Shown here: positions 12,801-23,850 of the stretch, piece after piece | Layout: each line of letters starts with the position of its first letter | Position numbering within the stretch: position 1 is the first letter of the stretch | Assembly (NCBI RefSeq): GCF_025766255.1 | Contig: NW_026516703.1 | Span: 267,926-331,925 of the forward strand | Source: Zychaea mexicana | Lineage: Eukaryota; Mucoromycota; Mucoromycetes; Mucorales; Lichtheimiaceae | Direction: 5' to 3' | DNA: 64,000 nucleotides | Position numbers and translations under genes: made by a program | Notes under the pieces: model-generated | Database searches by the model: none | What the model was told of the DNA's origin: nothing | The model's input: only the letters and a program-made list of their open reading frames with translations

Positions 12801-14079
12801 GGATATTGAAGCATTGCGACAAGAAAAGATCGATTTGCTCAGCAAGATACGTCATAACGGTAGTGCGAGCAGTGACAATTCACCATCGAGTGCAGGGTCA
12901 CTTAAATCAATCCAACAACGACGACCTCCACAATTTCTAAGTCTGTATCCACAATTAGATCAGATGATGTATGTGTGTATCTGACTGTTCAAACAAACGG
13001 TATTTCGACATCAAATTGAATTAATGACATTATTACTTTTTGGTTTCTCAGAGAGCTGCAAGATCGAGTTTATATAAACAACATTGAGCGGTCTGCAAAC
13101 TTGTTTTACAAGTTTCAAGAGCAGGGTCAAAAATATTCACAAGGTACATACATATGGTGATTAATGCCTCTTTTGCACAAGCTTCTACAGTTGATTCTGA
13201 TCAGATTCTGTTACCATTAAATGAAACGGATTTTAGAGCACAAATCTACTGTCAACTTTCATATTTTATCGCATCTATCCGTCAAATGGCCGTCTGCTAC
13301 AGTGCTTGTAGAAGCTTATGACGAAGCACTCCCGATGAATATTCCATGTGCAAGGTAATGAGATACATGGTTCGACTACGTTGTAATAAAGTTGGTGACG
13401 AACAAAGTGAACTGAGCAACCATTATTGGTATATAGGGATATCACGATCGGTAATGCATTCAAAGATCATCCAGTTCTTTTTCTTATCGTTGAGAAATGT
13501 TCTGCAAACTCGCGATTTCCTGTAGATGATATGCTTAGAAGCATCTTGGTTTACTTTATCGCTTTTTGGCACATGGGACAGGTTGCTCAAGCGCCTACCA
13601 CGCTAAAGTTCGCTACGCAGCTCGAGGAAACCGCACATCTCAACATTTTGATGAAACATGTAAGAATGCTGCAACAGAAATTTTTATTGAGAAGCAAGAA
13701 AAGGGAAGGAGGATCAAGACAGATAAAAAAAGCGGTAATATGCATATTCTTATTGACACATGGGGGTTGTAACCGACAGATGCTGCCGCAATCGTTTCAC
13801 GATGTATACAAGCTCTTTCCATTCATGTCGGCTCGGGACATGGGCGCTATTCTTCACCATACCATTTGGCCATTTATTCGTGTACAACGCACAGTATCAG
13901 ATATTCCTGGATTGGGTACTGCCTCGAGTGGTGGTGTATCTTTTCAAAACGACGTGGAGCTTGAAACCAAATGTATAAACCATCTGTCTTCAATCTATCA
14001 AGACAGGATGAAGGTGTTGGAGGCGGCCCCAACTTGGCATGAAGCATGTAAAAAGATTGGATGTGAACTGAACTTGTAA
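9868..14079 (+). CDS. Large conserved-looking helical protein of unknown function
   Basis: I do not recognise the family. The ATG at 9868 (MPLPHCTDADLDLL) is the first methionine of the open frame; the frame upstream opens only with TTG. Long exons with clear coding character lie at about 11464-11612, 11735-12080, 12198-12620, 12707-12970, 13436-13660 and 13780-14079, separated by short introns. The product is over 1,000 residues, with repeated amphipathic helices (for example KALIDLLVECIAFREAIED, ECRALGYRALRHSHFW, LPQSFHDVYKLFPFMSARD), suggesting a HEAT/ARM-like scaffold. No catalytic motif, signal peptide or transmembrane segment was seen. It ends 113 bp before the mL41 start on the same strand. 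Confidence 0.7.
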
Positions 14080-14192
14080 ATAAACTGCATCACCCAAAAT
14101 GGCTAGTGCGGAGTTCACGACGTGGTTTTGTGTGGTTTGCCCAAAGTCGAAGGCTTTTATTTTTCTGACATATACTACACATAAAAGAAACC

Positions 14193-14596
14193 ATGTTTGG
14201 TGTCATTCGAGCATTACCACGAGGATCGAGTCGTATGCCCTTGAGCGCTAAGCGTGGACACAATTACTATAAGGGTACACTTTTGATATGACCTCCTTTT
14301 TCATATGAAATATAAGTCGAGAATGCGAGTGTGACAGCTTACGACGAAAATTAAAAACAATTAGGTACTGGAAGTGGTGCCATGGGTCAACACACGAAGA
14401 ATGGCGGTTACAAGGTTGACTGGAACCGTGTACGGACATTTGTTGTTCCTGATCTTGAAGGATTCTCGGTAATTAAATATAAGCAAATGTGTTGAGTGAT
14501 GTGTACGTATACTTTGTATAGCTAACGAAATACTTATTATAGCTTGGCCCATATGTCTCCCGCAAAACTACTCGTCCTAAAGCCTCTACACAATAA
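14193..14596 (+). CDS. mrpl27: Mitochondrial large ribosomal subunit protein mL41 (MRPL41/yeast MRPL27)
   Basis: This is a structural protein of the mitochondrial 54S/39S subunit. Three exons, 14193-14274, 14365-14468 and 14543-14596, sum to exactly 240 nt, giving 79 residues. The protein shows the family core in order: LSAKRGHNYYKGTG, MGQHTKNGGYKVDW, and RTFVVPDLEGFSLGPYVSRK. The N-terminus is short and Arg/Ser-containing, as expected for mitochondrial import. At 79 residues it is shorter than the yeast protein, which has N- and C-terminal extensions, but the conserved core is complete. Splice sites are GGTACAC/TTAG and GGTAATT/ATAG. The gene is too split to appear as one long ORF. Confidence 0.9.
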
Positions 14597-15039
14597 AAAG
14601 TCATGTACAATATGCTCACAAAACAAACAAACAAGGAAGAAAGTATTTCTCTTATTGATAATCTGTGTTGTGCTCACTCGTTGTTGCCAGACGTTTTGCT
14701 ATTTTTATTGTTCACTTGATCATCTCCCATGGTCACAGCGAATTTCGTAAGTCTGGAAAAAGCGCAGAATGAGGGAGGATGGGGAGCTAAGGATAAAGAA
14801 AGGACATAGCGTTCAAGAAGCCCTACATAGAAATAAATAAAGGGGCAAAGGATTCGTCTTTCGCTTCCCAACTCCCATCCAACAACCCCCTTCATCTGCT
14901 TCTTTCCCATCAATCCACACCTCGTTCCCTTTTTCCTTTCGAAAAACCAGAGTGTATAGGTGTACTTTTCTTTTATACAAAAGAGAGTAATATAAGGATT
15001 GGTATTATTGATATATGATGCTGTTTGCAAAAGGCAAAA
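14597..15039. other. Intergenic between convergent mL41 and cyclin genes
   Basis: Mixed-composition 3' flanks of two converging genes. I see no coding or repeat feature. Confidence 0.6.
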
Positions 15040-16258
15040 TTAAGGGTGGATGACTGCACTGTAAGGTGGTGTCGGTAAACGGTGATGATGATGATCAATA
15101 TGCCAAGAATGCCGCTGATGGTGGTGTTGTGAAAATTCTTTAGCAGTGACAGGGACGCCGTCGAGAGTTTGTGAAGATGGAAATTTGTGATAGTCGGTGC
15201 CAGGAGGTGTCATCGAAGTAGAATAACGACTTGGAACAGAAGTGCTCGTAGTAGTGCTTTTATATGTAACCCTGGTTGCACGATTTTCATGCGCAACTTT
15301 TGATGCCCGTGACTGTCTGCAGAACGGATCCGATTCTGCGCCCTCCTCCTTTTGAAAGGATAATCGTCGATGTTGCTTGCTGTTCATCTTGACTTCGCCC
15401 GCCAAGGCTGTACGAGGATTATGTGATGACGATGACGACGATGATGATGATGATGTTATAATCGTTGACGATGGTTGTGTTTTGATAATATCGCTGCTGT
15501 TGCTACTGTCACTGCTATTGCTTCCACTGAGACTTCTCCGCATCGCCACCATAGCCATCCGCTCGTCGTCTCCAGTAGCCTCCTTCCTCCGCCACTGCAG
15601 CTCCCTGCGTCGTTCTTCTTCGCGTACCCAATGTAGTAGCAACTGATCTCCATATTGCTGCAACTCTTCTATCGGGACGTTCAGGTTGTAACCGTTCAGA
15701 TGCAGGAATTCTAGCTCTAGTGCATTCAATTCGGCCACAGGCAAGCCTCCAACCTGATATGAAGTATGCGTGTGTTCACATGACAATCAGCGATCTTATC
15801 GCAGAAAAGAGGACCTGAAATATAAAGGGTTCCTCTTGGATAAACAATAAAAGACAATACACTACCTTTGCATAGCGAGTGTTGGTGAAGAAAATATCGG
15901 AGAAGAATTTGCTGGCAACCATTATACCCGAGATGACAAGTCGATGAATGTTGAACGAGGTGATGCGTAAACAGGATGAGTTACGAGACATACGATCAAA
16001 GTAGACCAAAAGGCTGAGGAAGCATTCGTTGGTGCAGGGGCAATACTTTAAAATCCGAGACAGATAGGCGTGAATACCAATTGTTGGTACAGAGCGGCTA
16101 TGGAATGCTGTGTATTGCTTGTCTGCACTACCATTGCTGGCTTGCAACTTGTCGTTGGTTTTGGTGATCCGTTCCAAAAGTCCAGTAATCATGTTAATCG
16201 TTTCTGGTGGAGGATGGTTGGCCAGGTCAAAATGAGGAAGAGGGTTGTTGTGTGTCAT
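15040..16258 (-). CDS. Pho80-like cyclin (PHO85-type CDK partner)
   Basis: Cyclins of the Pho80/PCL group activate a Pho85-type kinase in phosphate/nutrient signalling or polarity. Two exons, 16258-15866 and 15753-15040, join in phase to give 368 residues. The cyclin box spans roughly residues 55-160, with the Pho80 signatures IGIHAYLSRILKYCPC, CFLSLLVYFDRMSR, NIHRLVISGIMVASKFFSD, NTRYAKVGG and LNALELEFLHLNGYNL. The C-terminal half is Ser-rich and disordered, with His-rich runs near the end. No destruction box is obvious. The upstream region (16259-16538) is shared divergently with recyclin. Which Pho80/PCL paralogue this is cannot be said from the sequence alone. Confidence 0.9.
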
Positions 16259-16538
16259 GTTGTTTTGAGCTGAATTGTGTGGTAGTAATAGTAGTAGTGA
16301 TAATAGTCGTATATCAAATGTGAACCAGAGGAAAGCAAACTAAAAACAACGAAAAAAAGCAAACTGTATATTAAAAAAGAGAAAGAAAGAAGGGAAAAGC
16401 GAGCGAGCTCCCCCCCCCCACCAACACACGTTACTCACATTTAGAGGAGCGACGCACTTGCTTTCGGGCTCACACAAAGTGATTTAATTTTGCAGCAACT
16501 TGTCAGTTTTTTCCCTTTCTTTTTCTCTCACTCTGGAC
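16259..16538. promoter_or_regulatory. Divergent promoter region, cyclin (-) / recyclin (+)
   Basis: A 280-bp spacer between two divergent start codons, with a poly-C run near 16411-16420 and pyrimidine-rich sequence just before the recyclin ATG. No specific binding site is assigned. Confidence 0.5.
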
Positions 16539-19500
16539 ATGAGCTTTATCGATGCCCCTGACGAGTCGCCACAAAGCCCAACCATGCCGGCTCCATTGAC
16601 GCCGGTTGCTGCTGCCAAAAACCCGCGTGCTTTGCCTCCCGATATTCTCATTCGCATATTTCAGTATTTGCCAGTGCCATCGCTAGCGACTGTTGCCTTG
16701 GCATCCCGACGTTTTAAAGTACTTGCCTACGATGACGAGATTTGGGATGAAAAATTACGACAAATGCTCGACAATGATACGGGAGCTTTGGCAGCGACAC
16801 TCGGTAACGGAAACGACTTTCACTTTGTCTTTTCAAAGATATACGTGGTATATATATACAGAAACACAGTGTAATGGAAAGCTAACCTTAAATTAAAATA
16901 CTATTTTGGGGACCACCACACACACACGCACAAATATTATTCTTGTATCGACTGTAGAAGGGAAAAGCGGCAACTCGGCATTGATGGATATTGGACAAAA
17001 CATACAAATTAATAACAAGCCTTTGAATGCCTTGATACCCGGTCTATCGACAGACCCGTACAGTGCCCGAGCGCGGGCGAAATCCACTGGGCTTGCCCGG
17101 GAGAAGTTCAAGGAATTGTATATCCGGCTACTACCATACTACGTCGACCTGCGTCAAAAGCATAGAGAGTCGAAGGTGCTGAGCGACTACGGTACAAGTC
17201 CTGAAGAGTGTGCCAAGCTGTTAAATACGCTGGTTGGATTTGGGGCATGCCATGTCGTGGAAGATTGGAAGCAGGTATTTTATCTTTTGCGGCGACTAAA
17301 AATCTACCATCCCAAACTTTAACATAACCGTCTTCTTTTCCCGCCCCCTTGCAGATAAACGAAGCAGTGGATACCCTCTGTCAATACTTTGAAAGCGCCT
17401 CTCTCCATGAATTCGAGGTTGCTTATGATGTACATAATACTACGGATATGAAGGTAGTCTATATACAAGGATGAATTTTCAATGACTTGCTTTTGCATAA
17501 GAGAGACTTGTGGATAATGATTACTGATAATTCAAGTCGGGGTAATGATATAGACTTACGCACACGCATTAATAGCACTCAATGGTGGATCTATATGTAT
17601 ACAAACGTTTGTGCAGAAACATCCTATATTCTTTGATAATCCTTTTAAACCAGACGACAATTACAAGTAGGTGTTTATTTCTGATATCTAAGGGGAAAGA
17701 AGAAAATGTGAGTTTCAGGTTGATAACCATCCTCTTTGCATGTAATGCTCAATATAGAGCGTCCCCAAATGATTTGGAACCATTTAAAAAGCTCATGTCA
17801 CTAGTAACCGATGAATTCAAAGAACAATCACAGGTTGTCAGCGAAACATTTCCCGAAAAAGTCGATGTGTATTATATGTTTGTTGATCGCGTTCTAGAGG
17901 ATGTGGTAAGTGTGTATGATTTGTAATAAGGAGGAGTAACACCTGAGAGAAGGATTTAGACCTCTGTCCTGTAAGAGACACAATACTGACTAGGGTAAGC
18001 CAAGGTATCAGACTATGTAAACAGCTTACTTGGTATTGCCCAATCACATGAAACAAGGCTTTATCTGCACACCATTTCTGTTGTCTTGGATTCCATGGCG
18101 CAAGTCGTGGATGTGCTTACACACGAGGATCTCCCACGAAGAATTGACCGCGAACGAGGCATCAATTTAATCTATAAGCTGTTTCTGCCGTTCCTGGATG
18201 ACTATCTCTATGAGGAGCAGGCTTATGTGAAGTCTGCATGTGATAAGCTCATTGAAGAATGGGTAAAATATACATATTTGCCTTTTTTCGTGACAAACGA
18301 AAATTGCTAACAGGAAAGAGAGAGTTACTGATCCGGATATTCCGAATGCTTGGTCTCATATTTTGCATAGAACAATGACTCGGGAATAAGACGAGAAGAT
18401 CAATCTGCACGTCTGTCTAACCAGTCTCGTGAAGCTTTCAAACGGTATATAATACGCTGCTTCTTCTTATCGATATCTTGTCCTTCTCCGAACGATATTG
18501 TCTAATTGTTGGGTGATGATCATGTGCATGCATTAGTAATTACCTATCTGCGTTCAAAAAGGTCATTGCGTTGCCTGTTGACCTAGTATCCAGTGCAGCT
18601 ACTACAATAGCCTCACCTTTCCAAAGAGCATCATCTACCACGAAAACGGGTCCTGACGAGAAAAAACCAAACGCCACCGTCACTGTCACCGCTGATTCTC
18701 CCGTATCCGGATCATCACCGAAATCAACCCCACCATCAACGCCCAAAGTGACGACTGCTACGATTGCTCAAAATGAAAACTATGAAAAGCAAAGCCCATT
18801 ATCGCCGAAATCACCCTCATCAGTATCGATGCATTCCCGACAATCATCCCGTCACTCGTTACGGTCATCGCCCGATGTCCGCAGTGTGGACTTGAAATTC
18901 GCCATGCATGAATTAGACATGATGCAAGACTTGCTGAGTCTGGAAATAGTGCTGCAGCTTATCCATATAAACAAGGATGCAGAGCGCCGTGTGGAACGTT
19001 TCATTCAGATTGGATTTCCCGGACGCATGCGCAGTGAAATGTAGGTCTGCGTTTTCTTTTTTCTATATGATTTTACATCGGTGGCATGTATGGTGAAAAG
19101 ACTTACTATGCGAAGAAAAACAACAATAACAAATGCAAAACTATAGCCAAAAAACATACGAACATATCTTTGTCGCATTGCTGAAAACTTTGGGAAACCA
19201 GCATATCCAGCCAGCTTTTGACAGGTAGAAAAAGACACATTGGGGCTTTTTGTGGATTATACCACCGTGTTAAGCGAGTGGCAATTGATAAACAAGGTTG
19301 ATTATTTAGAGCAATTGAGCATTTGGCGTCGTATACCCCCGATCCAGAGTCCCTTAAAGGTTCAGGAGACGTGCCACCATTGACCGAGTTCTTTGAAATG
19401 GTTCACGTTGGTGATGTTATCCAGCAAATGGTGCAGCTCTATTATGATGAAGAAATCGTAAGTTACTGCTATTTATTGAAAGGAGAAAAGAGGTATATAC

Positions 19501-20460
19501 GAATGACAAAAACGAGATATTCGAGATCTGGCTTTACTAAAGAAGATCATTGCTGTACTGTAGTCTAAATATGTTGATAAACTCGACTTTATCAATGAAG
19601 TGAACAAGGAAAAGAAAATTTTTGAAAGAATTTTGGACGATTGCGTAGCAAATGGAATGGATAGAGGCATTCAGGTAAGATTTGAAATCTCTAGCTATCC
19701 CTTTCAAGCTGGTTATGGCTGTAGTGATATTTTGGCTACTGTTTTTTTGTTGCTAATTAAGTCTTCATCGCAGGTTCTTCTTGCCCAAGTCCAGTATATT
19801 CTACAACACGAACAAACACCGGAAGACTACAACCCTGCTGGTGATATGATTGCTGATTTAAAGCCAACCAAGGTTAGCATGATTTCATTCAACTAATTTA
19901 TTATGACAGTACTAAAAGTTTTTTTTCATAAATCAGGCGTGTCAAGATTCCATTGCATGTCTACGGAGCAATACATCCATGTTGAACGGAGCTGCTGAAA
20001 AGTCAACTATGGACCTTTTTTTTGGTGAAGTTGGACGTCGATTTGCCGAGTGCGTATAGAAATAGCAAAGAAGAATAATAAGAGAGAAACGGTCTGTTAG
20101 TTTTTAGAAAACTAACAGATCCTATATTCAATTTATAGGATTCTTTACAAACATCTTAAAACCCAAGTTGTGAATGAACAGGGAGGTTTCCGATATATCA
20201 GCGATATGAATGCCTATTATGATTTTGCAGCATCCTTACGGCAAAAGACGGTAACGCCTTACTTTGCAGCACTCAAAGCCCTCGCCAACCTTTACATCAT
20301 ATCCTCGGCGCCCGATATAAAAAACGTGATCCATGATCTTGAAAGATATCATGGCTTGATGAAGATAGAGGATCTATTTGAATTTGCAGCATGTAGGAGT
20401 GATTGGCCGATAGTGAAAAAAGTGGTTACCAAAGATATGACTGATTGTAGTATCATGTAG
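16539..20460 (+). CDS. rcy1: Recyclin-1 (F-box plus Sec10-like), Rcy1/Pof6
   Basis: Recyclin links an SCF-type F-box to endocytic recycling and exocytosis and acts at sites of polarised growth. An F-box occupies residues about 31-72 (LPPDILIRIFQYLPVPSLAT to DDEIWDEKL). The Sec10-like helical region follows: ARAKSTGLAREKFKELYIRL near 17068, LVGFGACHVVEDWKQINEA at about 17230-17365, LEPFKKLMSLVTDEF near 17775, and the C-terminal block MNAYYDFAASLRQKTVTPYF to VVTKDMTDCS at 20200-20450. A Ser/Pro/Thr-rich insertion of about 100 residues (18580-18880) interrupts the Sec10-like part. About ten introns. The start is the ATG at 16539; an upstream frame opens only at a non-ATG codon. Confidence 0.9.
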
Positions 20461-20671
20461 ACAACAACAAAAAGAAATATACATATTTAAGTACTTTTAT
20501 AGTATACACGTACAGCAAAGTGAATTAATTTGATATATTTACTGAACGATAGTCATCCAATTTTGAACTCTTAACATGTACAGTACAGTACAGTACGTGG
20601 CCTGATACTATATGTTGACTAACTAGATTTGTTGATGAGGGAATACTGTAACATATGTATACGTGAATATA
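20461..20671. other. Recyclin 3' flank
   Basis: AT-rich 3' flank with a short GTACA tandem (about 20576-20596). No gene seen. Confidence 0.5.
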
Positions 20672-21209
20672 CAGTGCCCGCTCGATAATTCGATCACTTT
20701 GGTCACAGCCGTAAGTGATTGAATTATCGAAATATCGAGTTATGAAATTGAGACTCCGTTAAGAAAAGGAAGGTTAAAGAAGTATATTCATTGAGAATAC
20801 ATGTTAACTCTGGACTCTGATGTATGATCCGACACTGATCGCTGGTTCAATTCCGCGTCACTAAACATCTCTGCAGTGGTTCCCCAGTTAATTTCAACCT
20901 CGAAGGTGGTCTTTAAAATGTTGTAACTACTGAGGGTTGACACGAAACGAGGGTGACTCAAGCAGTGTTTTATGCTTAAGGGGGTATAGAAAAAAGTTGA
21001 AATAACTGAGGTTTTATCTTATTGAGAGTGAAATTAAACGGGGAACCACTGTATTGGTTTATACTTGTCGATATGTCATAGTCAAGTGATTGATGATCGA
21101 ATTATTGATTTGTCGATATTTTACTGCTTACCAGCCTGGTCATTTGAGAAAGTGATCGTATTATCGAAAATATCGAGTTATCAAGCATCGAATTATCGAG
21201 CGGGCACTG
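20672..21209. mobile_element. Pogo/Tc1-mariner-type MITE, 538 bp
   Basis: The ends are inverted copies of CAGTGCCCGCTCGATAATTC (left, 20672; complement at right, ending 21209), flanked on both sides by TA, the target duplication of Tc1/mariner/pogo transposases. The CAGTG...CTCGATAATTCGA pattern matches pogo/Tigger-like termini. There is no transposase ORF, so it is non-autonomous. Part of the interior is another element (20874-21051). Confidence 0.85.
20874..21051. mobile_element. Second MITE nested inside the pogo-like MITE, 178 bp
   Basis: The left end CAGTGGTTCCCCAGTTAATT and the right end form an inverted pair with about one mismatch in 23 bases (right end AATTAAACGGGGAACCACTG). The CAGTG start again suggests a pogo-like family, but a different one from the host element. 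The right flank is TA and the left flank is TG, so one copy of the target duplication seems mutated. Confidence 0.75.
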
Positions 21210-21861
21210 TAGTGACTAATGAAATGAATAATAAATGATAAGCATATGTGGACATGCGTCCATGGTTATATTTATACTGTAGGAATATTGCAAGTCCAGA
21301 AAGGATAACATGCCAGATACAGTGGACCAAGGAATGAGTTCCTTTTCAAAACAAGTTATTGGGCACTGACTATATCAATCAGGATGTTACGAATAGCTTG
21401 TCCACATTACTTTGATCCGACATTCGACAGGTGAATTCTGACCTGTGAATCCTTTAGAAACAAAAACAGCATGATCTCAGTGCCGTAAAAGCTTGACATA
21501 ACTTAAAATCCTGCATAATCGTCCGATCAACCACAAACCCCCGCCCATCTTTTATGTTAGTGTTAAATTTACGCACTGAGATATCTGAGACCCCTACTAT
21601 GGTAAAAGATATCAAACTTTGTATTAGTAAAACATGTATTAGTATCGTATTCAAATGGTGAGATATATGAGCCGCGGCAAGACAGCGTCAGTTCGCCGCA
21701 GGCTATACTGAATGAACCGCCATGGCAAATTTCCAAAACAAACGACCATCCAAACAAACAAAACATATACCCACTGCCTGTTCCTTCGCATGGACAAAAC
21801 TCACACTTCTGAAGTACGCCCGCACTGCCGTGCCGCCAAGCTATCTTTGTCGAACACGTAG

Positions 21862-22149
21862 CTATGGCACACGCGAGTGATCCTTGGACACCAGTGAAAC
21901 TGCCTCTTTAATTACTATCACTTTACGTTGGCATTGCAACACCAACAGCATATTCTTCATCCACTGCATGTCCATTAAATTCGACCGAGCCACATTTTCG
22001 CACTTACGTTCTTCCGACACAGGATCAGACGGATCGTTGTTAATTCGGGATGATCGATCATACTGCATAATTAAAAGTAACAAACCAAAGACCTCGTTGA
22101 CAACAACGTGGATCAATTTGGCGTTTATGATGTAAAAAAAGTGCAACAT
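21862..22149 (-). other. Open frame conserved in both duplication copies, function unknown
   Basis: A 95-codon minus-strand frame lies upstream of the esterase. In the other copy (32654-32941) it stays open with only two residue changes. Related-looking broken frames continue toward 21454. It could be a remnant of a transposon-like gene or chance; similarity between copies is expected from the duplication, so conservation is weak evidence here. Confidence 0.25.
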
Positions 22150-22173
22150 CCGGTTTTAGCGAAAGAAGAAAGT

Positions 22174-22180
22174 TATAAAA
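22174..22180 (+). promoter_or_regulatory. TATA box of esterase copy 1
   Basis: TATAAAA, 81-87 bp upstream of the ATG and followed by a pyrimidine/A-rich leader. Conserved in copy 2. Confidence 0.65.
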
Positions 22181-22260
22181 GGAGAATCTTTCAGTTATAT
22201 TTTTTTTTGTTCGCTATCACACATTTATCATCTTTATTATAAGCATCTACTACTACAAGT

Positions 22261-23121
22261 ATGAAAACAGCAGTTATTCTCAGCGCACTTTGCCTTGCAA
22301 CCGCAACCAGCGTCTCTGCCTTGGAAAAGATCATTGCTTATGCCGACAGTTTCACTGACAATGGCAATGATTACAAGCACAGCGGCTTCCCTGTTTCTCC
22401 TCCCTACTGGAAGGGCCGCTTTAGCAACGGTCCCACCTGGCTCGAGTACGTCGCAGACGAATTGGATGGCCACAAGGTGATTAACTTTGGCCACGGTGGT
22501 GCCCCCGCCGACAATGCCTACATGATGTCCGTCTTCAATGGGTACACTGTCCCTGGCACTGTCCAACAGGTCGAGCAACTTGAAGCCAACGGCACCCCCG
22601 AAGATCTTTACATCATCTCCATTGGTTACAATGACTTGAACGGTATCATCAACCCTGACCAGTACAAGATTGTCAAGCCCGGTTACGGTGTTGAGGATGT
22701 TACCGGCGGCGTTGTCAAGACCGTCAACAAGTTGGTTGAAAAGTATGGCGCCAAGCACTTTTTGATCCAAAATTGCCCTCCTTTCTGGCGCTGGCCCGTG
22801 GTCAAGGACGAGGACAAGGAGCGTGGCAAGGAATTGCAGATCGCCTATAACGATTTGACCAAGCAGGAGCTCGAGAAGATTAAGGGTATCGATGTGCAGT
22901 TCCAGGACATCAGCACCTTCTGGAACAACCTTTTGGATCATCCCGAGAGCCTTGGTTTGCGCACGGACAACGGCCCTTGCAACCCTGGTATTGGCAATGA
23001 CAACCTTTGCGATGATCCTGAGACTCACATGTACTTTGACAGCTACCACCCTAACAAGAAGGCTCACAAAGCTTGGGGTGAATGGGCTGCCGACGATCTC
23101 AAGAAGCGCTATGACCTTTAA
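22261..23121 (+). CDS. Secreted SGNH/GDSL-type esterase or lipase, copy 1
   Basis: Predicted to hydrolyse ester bonds of lipids or acetylated sugars outside the cell. Intronless, 286 residues. A signal peptide covers residues 1-20 (MKTAVILSALCLATATSVSA). Block I is AYADSFTDNGN with nucleophile Ser30; the usual GDS is ADS. Block II is NFGHGGAPADN (oxyanion Gly), block III is IGYNDLN, and block V is DSYHPNKKAH with Asp260 and His263. This fits PF00657-type GDSL lipases and the CE16 acetylesterase group. Codon use is strongly biased to C/G-ending codons (AAG, GGC, ACC, TTC), unlike the neighbouring genes, suggesting high expression. The minus-strand 276-codon ORF opposite it is a shadow. Substrate cannot be told from sequence. 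Confidence 0.9.
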   Translation: MKTAVILSALCLATATSVSALEKIIAYADSFTDNGNDYKHSGFPVSPPYWKGRFSNGPTWLEYVADELDGHKVINFGHGGAPADNAYMMSVFNGYTVPGTVQQVEQLEANGTPEDLYIISIGYNDLNGIINPDQYKIVKPGYGVEDVTGGVVKTVNKLVEKYGAKHFLIQNCPPFWRWPVVKDEDKERGKELQIAYNDLTKQELEKIKGIDVQFQDISTFWNNLLDHPESLGLRTDNGPCNPGIGNDNLCDDPETHMYFDSYHPNKKAHKAWGEWAADDLKKRYDL

Positions 23122-23850
23122 TTATAAGTCCACACTACTATGTTTAGCTCTTTTCGAATTCATCTCCATTCCTTCCATTTTAAAAATCATATAACCTGAC
23201 TTGATAAAGTAATTATTGAGAAAACAAATTTGAATAAAACAATGTGACATCTCGCTTCATTGCAAGTTAAACAAATATAAGCAGTCTGCATTATCGGCGT
23301 CGTTGCAAGCCAAGCCATCATCTGTTGCTCCCTTGCAGGGTCGTGAGCAAGACGACGAGCAAAATCGTACGCTTCTTGATTAGTGCTCTATAAAAGATGC
23401 CGTTAGACATCCAAAAGGTATCAATTGCCATTTGCTGCCGTTTGTAGCCTTTCGGATACTCAAAACGACCTTGCAAGACCCTGCAAGATCTCTGAAGGCA
23501 CAAACGATAATCTGAAAGTTTGGATGCAGTTGTATGATCATCATGTACGATGAGTAATCTTATATTCCACCGATACAGTACTTACCAGCTTTTTCGACGC
23601 ATTAAGTTTGTTTTGGGAAGCCACGACAGAACACTAAAGTGACTCAGTTAATGCATAGCAAATTTCAGAAATGCTGCTTTTCTTGCAACTATGAAAGCAC
23701 ATTGATATATATAATAACGCCTTGCAGCTTTGGACTTACTACTACCCAGAGACGATGTTCATAGCGTTAGAAAGAGAAAATAAAATGGTGAATTACGACG
23801 TGTCCGGGGGCAGAAACTGACGAACCTATCTTGCCAAAGCGCGAAAGCAT

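Larger units (their letters stand above)
21408..23850 (+). repeat. Direct duplication, copy 1 (2,443 bp)
   Basis: Near-identical to 32200-34639 in the same orientation. Left junction is at TACTTTGATCCG and right junction after GCGAAAGCAT; identity stops sharply at both ends. It carries the complete SGNH esterase gene, about 850 bp upstream and 730 bp downstream. Flanks differ by about 1.5-5% locally from copy 2. The offset between copies is exactly 10,792 bp from the left edge through the coding region. Confidence 0.93.

Noticed and set aside
15377..15653. ORFs with poly-Asp and similar runs on the plus strand
   Set aside because: Shadows of the Ser/Asp-rich tail of the Pho80-like cyclin on the minus strand.
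22237..23067. 276-codon minus-strand ORF opposite the esterase, also at 33029-33859
   Set aside because: It is antisense to a GC-biased coding region and its conservation follows from the duplication; a shadow of codon bias.
23318..23503. 61-codon minus-strand ORF conserved in both duplication copies (also 34108-34293)
   Set aside because: Conservation is explained by the duplication; no domain or splice context. Kept only as a possibility.
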